Assembly: GCA_934130325.1 (NCBI GenBank)
Contig: CAKOYA010000023.1
Span: 1 to 19,278 of the forward strand
Origin: an uncultured Clostridia bacterium
GTDB taxonomy: Bacteria > Bacillota > Clostridia > TANB77 > CAG-465
DNA: 19,278 nt
Reading direction: 5' to 3'
Position 1 is the stretch's first letter; every line of letters begins with the position of its first letter. The notes beneath the pieces are model-generated. The model did no database searches, was not told the DNA's origin, and saw only the letters and a list, made by a program, of their open reading frames with translations. The translations under genes were made by a program, and so were the position numbers. This document shows, in pieces, positions 14,582 to 19,278 of this stretch.

Positions 14582-15335
14582 TTAAATCTCCACCAAGTAA
14601 TGTTACAACATCAATAATCTTATCAAAAAATTCTTTTCTAGTATCTGTCCCTTTATGTATCTCATTAAAAATTTTACCATCTTTGATAAATATTACTCTT
14701 GTTGCATAGCTTGCTGTAAATGCATCATGTGTAACCATAAGAATAGTTGCATTAATTGCACTATTTAAATGTTCAAATTGTTCTAATAACATTTTTGCCG
14801 ATTTTGAATCTAAGGCTCCTGTTGGTTCATCTGCAAGTATTAATTTAGGGCTAGTAATAATTGCCCTTGCACTTGCTACTCTTTGTTTTTCTCCTCCACT
14901 CATTTGATATGGATATTTCTGTAAAATTTTAGTAATATCTAATTCTTTTGCTACTTGTTCAATTTTTTCATTAATCTCTTTAGACGATATATTTTGAATT
15001 GATAATGCTAGTGCAATATTTTCATAAGCAGTAAGTGTATCAAGTAAATTAAAGTCTTGAAAAATAAATCCTAATTCTTCTCTTCTAAATTTATTTAACT
15101 TATTTCCTTTTAGTTTAGTAATATCAGTACCATCAACATAAATATGCCCAGATGTAACCTTATCAATAGTAGAAATACAATTTAAAAGCGTTGTTTTTCC
15201 ACTTCCACTTGCTCCCATTATAGCAACAAAATCGCCCTCTGATACATCAAATGAGATATTATCAATAGCTTTTGTAAGACTAGATTTACTACCATAATAT
15301 TTTTCTATATTATCGATTTTTAAAATATTTTCCAT
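14568..15335 (-). CDS. bceA: Bce-type ABC transporter ATPase
   Basis: This is the ATPase that powers the permease encoded next to it, acting on the cytoplasmic face of the membrane. The 255-residue product has a full set of motifs: Walker A GASGSGKT (41-48), Q-loop FQDFN (92-96), signature SGGEKQR (146-152), Walker B LILADEP (165-171), D-loop ALDSKS and switch histidine 203 in VTHD. The reading frame extends 23 codons further, but the ATG at 15335 has AAGGGAG seven bases ahead and starts the typical MENILKIDNIEKYY N-terminus. A promoter with an operator-like palindrome lies upstream, separating it from the kinase gene, so the transporter can be induced on its own. Confidence 0.95.
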   Translation of the reverse strand: MENILKIDNIEKYYGSKSSLTKAIDNISFDVSEGDFVAIMGASGSGKTTLLNCISTIDKVTSGHIYVDGTDITKLKGNKLNKFRREELGFIFQDFNLLDTLTAYENIALALSIQNISSKEINEKIEQVAKELDITKILQKYPYQMSGGEKQRVASARAIITSPKLILADEPTGALDSKSAKMLLEQFEHLNSAINATILMVTHDAFTASYATRVIFIKDGKIFNEIHKGTDTRKEFFDKIIDVVTLLGGDLNDAL

Positions 15336-15357
15336 GATTTTTCTCCCTTCTAAAATC

Positions 15358-15386
15358 ATTATAATATATAAAAAAGTGTTAGTCGT
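15358..15386 (-). promoter_or_regulatory. Inducible promoter of the Bce transporter genes
   Basis: A perfect TATAAT on the minus strand (15358-15363) stands 23 bases before the ATPase ATG. The hexamer 17 bases upstream (ACGACT) is a poor -35 box, as expected for a promoter that needs an activator. The palindrome at 15405-15422 is centred about 62 bases before the predicted start of transcription. Confidence 0.65.
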
Positions 15387-15404
15387 TATTTTAATATTAC
15401 ACAT

Positions 15405-15422
15405 TATTACAATTTTGTAATA
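15405..15422. promoter_or_regulatory. Candidate BceR-type operator
   Basis: TATTACAATTTTGTAATA is an inverted repeat with eight-base arms around TT. It contains TTACA-N4-TGTAA, the arrangement described for binding sites of BceR-like response regulators (TNACA-N4-TGTAA). Its place upstream of a promoter with a weak -35 box, between kinase and ATPase genes, fits activation of the transporter by the response regulator encoded at 16457-17119. Confidence 0.7.
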
Positions 15423-15446
15423 TAGACTACATTATTAAACTACTTA

Positions 15447-16460
15447 CTAAATTTTATAAAAATCACTTTTAAAAAATACTATAGTTACTTTAGTATATTC
15501 ATCCTTCTTGGATTCGATAGTTATTTTGTGACCTAACTTATCGCATAATTTTTTTACAATATATAATCCCATACCAGTTGATTTTACTCTCATTCTTCCA
15601 TTTTTCCCAGTAAATGATTTTTCAAAAACTCGTTGTATATCTTCTTGTGGAATACCAATACCATTATCAAATATACTTAAATAAGTTTTTTCTCCCTCCT
15701 TTAGAGCTTCTATTTTTATATATGAATCTCCACTATCCCTTTTATACTTTATACTATTATTTATAATTTGATTTAATATAAATTCAAGCCATTTAGAGTC
15801 GGTCAATACTATTTCGTTATCTACATTAACATCAAGACTAACATTATTTTCTAATAGATCATCTTTGTTTTTTAATGCCACATTCTTAATTATTTCTTTT
15901 AACTTTTTTTCTCTAATAATATAATCTTTTTCAACGTTTTCACTTCTTACATAATACAAAATTTGATCTATATAATTATCTAGTTTCTTTATTTGCTCTA
16001 AACATCTTGTATCAATTTGATTTTGGTAATTATGGCTTAATAAAGTTAGACTAGATATTGGTATTTTTACTTCATGTATCCACATTTCTACATACTCTTT
16101 AAAATCATTTATACTTATATTATATTCTTTAACATTCTCAATCATAGATTTATTTATATCATACAATATTTGATAAAATATCTTACCTTCATAAAAATCC
16201 GGATTGTTTATCATTTCTAGTACTAAATACTTTTTATCTAATGTATTTACCGTATTTAGCAAATCTGTATAGAACCTTTTCTTTTTAAAAAAATCCGATA
16301 AAATATTAATAACACTAACTGTAATAAAAACTAATAAAATAGCTATTTTCAAATCATTTTGTAGTTTAAATGCGTTAAGCATAAAAACTAAAATAATAAT
16401 ACCTATAATAGAAATAACACATTGAGGTAACTTATCTAATAAATATTTTTTAAAACTCAT
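15447..16460 (-). CDS. bceS: Intramembrane-sensing histidine kinase of Bce type
   Basis: The 337-residue kinase has two membrane helices (about 13-30 and 37-56) with almost no extracellular loop, the mark of kinases that read the state of a partner transporter rather than a ligand. The phosphorylated histidine is His129 in MWIHEVKIP; the kinase domain carries the N box FILNQIINNSIKY (227-239), the DNGIGI box (265-270) and STGMGLYIVKKL (294-305). Its ATG overlaps the stop of the response-regulator gene as ATGA, so the two are translated together. No terminator follows before the ATPase promoter, so some read-through into the transporter genes is likely. The call to family is firm; the inducing peptide is unknown. 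Confidence 0.94.
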   Translation of the reverse strand: MSFKKYLLDKLPQCVISIIGIIILVFMLNAFKLQNDLKIAILLVFITVSVINILSDFFKKKRFYTDLLNTVNTLDKKYLVLEMINNPDFYEGKIFYQILYDINKSMIENVKEYNISINDFKEYVEMWIHEVKIPISSLTLLSHNYQNQIDTRCLEQIKKLDNYIDQILYYVRSENVEKDYIIREKKLKEIIKNVALKNKDDLLENNVSLDVNVDNEIVLTDSKWLEFILNQIINNSIKYKRDSGDSYIKIEALKEGEKTYLSIFDNGIGIPQEDIQRVFEKSFTGKNGRMRVKSTGMGLYIVKKLCDKLGHKITIESKKDEYTKVTIVFFKSDFYKI

Positions 16461-17119
16461 AATAACTTATAACCTTGACCTTTTCTAGTTTCTATTTTGT
16501 CACCTAATCCTAATTCTTGTAACTTACTTCTTAACCTACTAACATTTACAGTTAATGCATTATCATTTATAAACTCATTATTGTTCCATAAATCTGTCAT
16601 TAAATCATCTCGAGTTACAATTTTACCACGATTACTTAACAAATGTGAAAATATTATCATTTCATTTTTAGTTAATTCTAAAGTCTTTTCATCTTGCTTT
16701 AATATTCCCTTTTTAATGTTTACTATTATACCGTCATAATTCATATCATCCCTATTATTTTCTATACGCTTAAATATATTTTGTATCCTCAATAATAAAA
16801 TAGTGGGATTATATGGTTTTGTAATATAATCATCTGCGCCATAAGAAATAGACAATACTTCATCTACCTCATTTACTTTACTAGTTACCATTATTACGGG
16901 AATATTAGATTCTCTTCTTACTTCTTTTAATAACAACTCTCCATTTGCATTTGGTAGGTTTATATCAAGCAATACTAAATCGACATTTAATTTAATAATG
17001 TCTCCCCTTATGTTACTAAAGTCTTCAACAGCAATTACTTCGTATCCTGCATTCTTTAATAAAATCTTTAATTCATTTCTTATATTTTTTTCATCCTCTA
17101 TTATTAGTACTCTCTTCAT
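16457..17119 (-). CDS. bceR: OmpR-family response regulator of Bce type
   Basis: The 220-residue product has a receiver domain with acidic pocket E8-D9, phospho-acceptor Asp52 in LLDINLP, Thr79 and Lys101 in TKP, followed by a winged-helix DNA-binding domain (about 125-220) with LTKNEMIIFSHLLSNRGKIVTRD and NALTVNVSRLRSKL. It is phosphorylated by the kinase encoded next and is expected to activate the transporter promoter. The ATG is preceded by AGAGGA at a normal distance. It is the first gene of the module. A degenerate copy of the putative operator lies upstream at 17181-17194, which would allow autoregulation. Confidence 0.95.
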   Translation of the reverse strand: MKRVLIIEDEKNIRNELKILLKNAGYEVIAVEDFSNIRGDIIKLNVDLVLLDINLPNANGELLLKEVRRESNIPVIMVTSKVNEVDEVLSISYGADDYITKPYNPTILLLRIQNIFKRIENNRDDMNYDGIIVNIKKGILKQDEKTLELTKNEMIIFSHLLSNRGKIVTRDDLMTDLWNNNEFINDNALTVNVSRLRSKLQELGLGDKIETRKGQGYKLL

Positions 17120-17180
17120 ATTTTTTCCTCTTCTTATTATATAGCAATTATATTATATCACTTTTTTATAAATTTTAACC

Positions 17181-17194
17181 TTACAATATTGAAA
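17181..17194. promoter_or_regulatory. Degenerate BceR-type site upstream of bceR
   Basis: TTACAATATTGAAA keeps one half-site (TTACA) and the four-base gap of the operator-like palindrome upstream of the ATPase gene, but the other half is TGAAA in place of TGTAA. It lies 62 bases before the bceR start, near possible -10 boxes. It may be a weaker binding site for autoregulation, or chance. Confidence 0.35.
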
Positions 17195-17410
17195 GAAAAA
17201 TTTACTATTAACTAATTTTTAAAACTAATACATTAAACCGATTTTCATTAGTTTAAAATCATTATACACACTTTTAATATTTTTTTAAATGATTTACCGA
17301 ATTTTCCAAAAAAATTATTTTCTAAACATAAAGAAAATCTATATTTCCTTATAAAAGTTTTTATTAAAACATCATTTACTATTAGCTTCAATTTTAAAGT
17401 AATATACTAC

Positions 17411-17464
17411 AAAAAAATAAAATGAATTCAAAATAATAAACCATATGTTTAATATCTTGAACTC
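17411..17464 (-). terminator. Terminator of spoIIID
   Basis: On the minus strand an 18-pair stem with two G-U pairs and one T-T mismatch (arms 17447-17464 and 17424-17441, loop of five) is followed by ATTTTATTTTTTT. It lies 60 bases after the spoIIID stop and closes the sporulation transcript before the Bce module. Confidence 0.85.
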
Positions 17465-17523
17465 ATTTAAAAACTTAATTATATCCAAATTATAAAAACC
17501 TAACTTTTATTAATCAAATTAAT

Positions 17524-17775
17524 CTATAATTTTTTAGTTTCGTATTTTAACTTAGTTGCCATTCCTCCCCTTATATGTCTTTCCGATTTATTAATTTCCA
17601 ACACCCTTTTAGCTTGCGTAGCAAGAGACGGGTTTACCTTTTCTAATCTTTCAGATATATCTTTATGGACTGTAGATTTACTTACGTTAAATTTTTTTGC
17701 AGTTTGTCTTACCGTACTTTTTGTTTCTATTATATATGTAGCAAGAATTTTTGCTCTTTCCTCAATATCTGACAA
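17524..17775 (-). CDS. spoIIID: Mother-cell sporulation regulator SpoIIID
   Basis: SpoIIID is a small DNA-binding protein that switches many mother-cell genes on or off after sigma-E becomes active during sporulation. The 83-residue product matches the family along its whole length: helix-turn-helix STVRQTAKKFNVSKSTVHKDISERL (about 20-44), then VNPSLATQAKRVLEINKSERHIRGGMATKLKYE with the typical basic C-terminal helix. The start is TTG, eight bases after AAAGGGG; there is no other usable start near. It lies 68 bases after spoIIQ in the same direction, with a candidate sigma-E promoter between, and is closed by its own terminator. The identification is very secure. Confidence 0.97.
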   Translation of the reverse strand: MSDIEERAKILATYIIETKSTVRQTAKKFNVSKSTVHKDISERLEKVNPSLATQAKRVLEINKSERHIRGGMATKLKYETKKL

Positions 17776-17801
17776 TATAATCGCCCCTTTATTATTATTT
17801 T

Positions 17802-17835
17802 ATATTAATATTTTATGCTTAAAAAATATTAATAT
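17802..17835. repeat. Perfect inverted repeat across the spoIIID promoter
   Basis: ATATTAATATTTT (17802-17814) and AAAATATTAATAT (17823-17835) are perfect 13-base arms around an eight-base centre. The repeat spans the predicted -10 box and most of the -35 box of spoIIID. There is no T-tract on the minus strand after it, so it is not a normal terminator of spoIIQ. It could be an operator or an RNA hairpin ending the spoIIQ message; its AT-only arms keep certainty low. Confidence 0.5.
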
Positions 17836-17837
17836 TC
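17810..17837 (-). promoter_or_regulatory. Candidate sigma-E promoter of spoIIID
   Basis: The minus strand reads GAATATT (17831-17837), a 13-base spacer and CATAAAAT (17810-17817), close to the sigma-E pattern (ATA in the -35 box, CATACA-T in the -10 box) with one difference in the -10 box. spoIIID is a sigma-E target in Bacillus, so biology and sequence agree. Confidence 0.65.
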
Positions 17838-17843
17838 TTAATA

Positions 17844-18971
17844 TTACTTAAAAATGCTCGTAGGATCAGTATTTTGTCCATCCTTAAAGAGCATAAAATG
17901 TATATGTGATTCATCTTTTATTTCCCCTATAGCAGTATTACCGACCTTACCTATTTTTTGGCCTTTTACAACACTTTGCTTTTCTTTTACTAATGTTGAT
18001 TTGTCTAAATTAGAATAACTACTCTTGTATCCTTGACCATGATCAATTACTATTGTAATACCATAAAAGGAATCCTCATATACTTTTTCTATTGTACCCT
18101 TCTCAATAGATTTTACGTAAGTACCCTCGACTGCCTTAATATCTATTCCTTCATGCGTTTTCCACAATTCTAAAGTTTTTGAATAAATAACTTTATCAAT
18201 TGAATAATGTTTTAGTATATCTCCATCAATTGGTTTTGAAAAATTTAACGGCACAACTTTAGATACAACTTTTTTTTCAACCGATGAACTAATTGTCTTT
18301 ACTTGATTTTGGTTACTAGCATTGACGTTCTTATTATCTTTTTCTAATTCGTTAATCGTATCCTTGTTGCTTGTTTCATTACTTTGTAATTGAATATCAT
18401 CTTCATCATCTTTTTTTTCCGTTACTTCTGTTTCATTATCAATATTACTAAATACTTCATAATCCTGTGTATTAAACATCTTATGTGTTTTTAAAACAAG
18501 TCTAATACTACATGTCCCTAAAATTATCATAGCACCAAGCAATATGTAATACCCTCTTTTTAACCCATTTTTATTTTTTATCAGGTTATCATAATATACT
18601 TTTATCTTTTTTTCATCACCATTTTTTTCAATAATTTTTAAAGAATCATATCCTTTTCTTCTCCTTATATTAGAACTTTTATTATAATTATTAACATTTT
18701 CCACATTACTACTTGTTATTGTTTCTTTTGGAAATTCATTTTTACTATTTACATTACAATCTAAATTAGTAATATCACTTGAATCATATACCTTTTTTAA
18801 AGTAAAGCTTTTATATTTAATATTTTTTCTTTTAGTATCCTTATTATTTTTAGATATATTCATATTACAATTATTAATGTCTTCATTAATATCCCTAAAT
18901 TCTTTTTTTTCCTTACTTCTTTTTTCATTTTTAGCTTTATTTACAAAAATATTATTAATTCTTATCTTCAT
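17844..18971 (-). CDS. spoIIQ: SpoIIQ-like LytM/M23 sporulation protein with long cytoplasmic extension
   Basis: SpoIIQ is made in the forespore and joins SpoIIIAH across the intermembrane space during engulfment. The position directly before spoIIID and the single membrane helix (about 140-160) plus C-terminal LytM domain (about 270-372) support this. Zinc-binding residues are present: His273 and Asp277 in HEGID and His358 in HIH. The position that is usually a catalytic histidine in YAHL is Asn321 (YSNL), so zinc binding is likely but hydrolysis uncertain. The N-terminal 139 residues before the helix are Lys- and Asn-rich and predicted cytoplasmic; this makes the protein (375 residues) far longer than the 222-283 residues I recall for known SpoIIQ. 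The ATG follows AAAGGAG by ten bases. Confidence 0.88.
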   Translation of the reverse strand: MKIRINNIFVNKAKNEKRSKEKKEFRDINEDINNCNMNISKNNKDTKRKNIKYKSFTLKKVYDSSDITNLDCNVNSKNEFPKETITSSNVENVNNYNKSSNIRRRKGYDSLKIIEKNGDEKKIKVYYDNLIKNKNGLKRGYYILLGAMIILGTCSIRLVLKTHKMFNTQDYEVFSNIDNETEVTEKKDDEDDIQLQSNETSNKDTINELEKDNKNVNASNQNQVKTISSSVEKKVVSKVVPLNFSKPIDGDILKHYSIDKVIYSKTLELWKTHEGIDIKAVEGTYVKSIEKGTIEKVYEDSFYGITIVIDHGQGYKSSYSNLDKSTLVKEKQSVVKGQKIGKVGNTAIGEIKDESHIHFMLFKDGQNTDPTSIFK

Positions 18972-19278
18972 ATTTGGCTTTCTCCTTTGTACAGGTTATA
19001 TACTAAAAATATTATTAATATTTAATATATAACTATTAATATATATTCACTATTTATATTATTTATGACTAATATACCAAAAGTAAACACTTTTTATATT
19101 TTTTTAATTGATGTACGTATTAGTATAATTGTCGAAAGTTTAAAGTATTTCCACGACTTTTGTCAAATACATATTTTTTTAAAAAATATACTTTACTTAT
19201 CCTTAATTTTATGGTTTAATTACTCTAAATTTTATATCTAGTAATTTTAATTTCATAAAAATTTATTCATTCGTGTTT
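18972..19278. other. Upstream region of spoIIQ
   Basis: This 307-base stretch has no supported gene. It contains the candidate sigma-F promoter (19143-19172), a long, very AT-rich leader with several overlapping TATTAATA-type palindromes (about 19003-19045), and a palindromic ATATTTTTT/AAAAAAATAT stretch near 19172-19190. The window ends before any upstream gene becomes visible. Confidence 0.6.
19143..19172 (-). promoter_or_regulatory. Candidate sigma-F promoter of spoIIQ
   Basis: The minus-strand GGAAATACTT (19143-19152) fits the sigma-F -10 pattern GGnrAnAnTw at all fixed positions. Fifteen bases upstream is ATGTA (19168-19172), a partial match to GywTA. An overlapping TTGACA (19160-19165) lacks a good vegetative -10 box at 17 bases. 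The leader would be about 165 bases. spoIIQ is a sigma-F gene in Bacillus. Confidence 0.4.

Larger units (their letters stand above)
17120..17523. other. Intergenic region between bceR and spoIIID
   Basis: This 404-base gap has no supported gene. It holds the spoIIID terminator (17411-17464) and the probable bceR promoter: TATAAT boxes on the minus strand at 17152-17157 and 17147-17152, without a convincing -35 box, and behind them TTACA-N4-TGAAA at 17181-17194. Between 17215 and 17260 there is an imperfect inverted repeat built on AAACTAAT and ATTAGTTT, and at about 17311-17333 a small stem ATTTTCT/AGAAAAT; neither has a clear role. No direct repeats, att-like sites or transposase remnants were seen at this edge of the inserted module. 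Confidence 0.6.

Noticed and set aside
12453..17464. Bce module considered as a mobile element.
   Set aside because: No integrase, transposase, terminal repeats or target duplications were found; only the altered gene order suggests insertion.
19003..19045. Clustered AT palindromes upstream of spoIIQ considered as a repeat array or origin-like element.
   Set aside because: They are irregular, consist almost only of A and T, and lack the DnaA-box or uniform spacing needed for such a call.

Overview
The window reads as chromosomal DNA from a very AT-rich, endospore-forming, low-GC Gram-positive bacterium, most likely of the class Clostridia. The basis is the AT-rich codon use, strong GGAGG-type ribosome sites, near-consensus sigma-A promoters, separate secD and secF genes, and the pair spoIIQ-spoIIID followed at a distance by an mreB/mbl gene. 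I cannot name genus or species from the sequence alone. No rRNA, tRNA, CRISPR array, insertion sequence or transposase was seen.

Layout. (1) 113-3889, minus strand: pyrH and a membrane PH-domain gene form one unit ending at a strong terminator, then secD-secF with their own promoter and a hairpin between ribosome site and start codon. (2) 4050-4783: two small unknown genes, a plus-strand membrane-anchored protein and a minus-strand helical protein, converge on one hairpin terminator. (3) 4876-10239, minus strand: a five-gene operon encoding a membrane-anchored substrate-binding-like/von Willebrand A fusion, an XpaC-family membrane protein, a second membrane-anchored binding-like protein, a TelA-family protein and an unrecognised cytoplasmic protein. 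A palindrome lies next to its promoter. (4) 10415-11044, plus strand: a divergent pentapeptide-repeat protein with a consensus promoter. (5) 11335-12351: mreB/mbl with its own promoter. (6) 12551-17119: a complete Bce-type antimicrobial-peptide sensing and detoxification module (response regulator, intramembrane-sensing kinase, ATPase, permease), with an operator-like palindrome at the ATPase promoter. (7) 17524-18971: spoIIID and spoIIQ with candidate sporulation promoters.

How the parts may work together. SecD/SecF assist protein export, PyrH makes UDP, MreB/Mbl directs wall elongation, and SpoIIQ/SpoIIID act in the engulfing forespore and mother cell. The Bce module and the TelA/XpaC operon both look like envelope-defence functions and flank mreB. 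The TelA/XpaC operon is the least understood part: it has two anchored binding-like domains but no transporter genes, which suggests extracellular sensing or assembly rather than uptake. All start sites, promoters and hairpins were read by eye. No database search or folding program was run.
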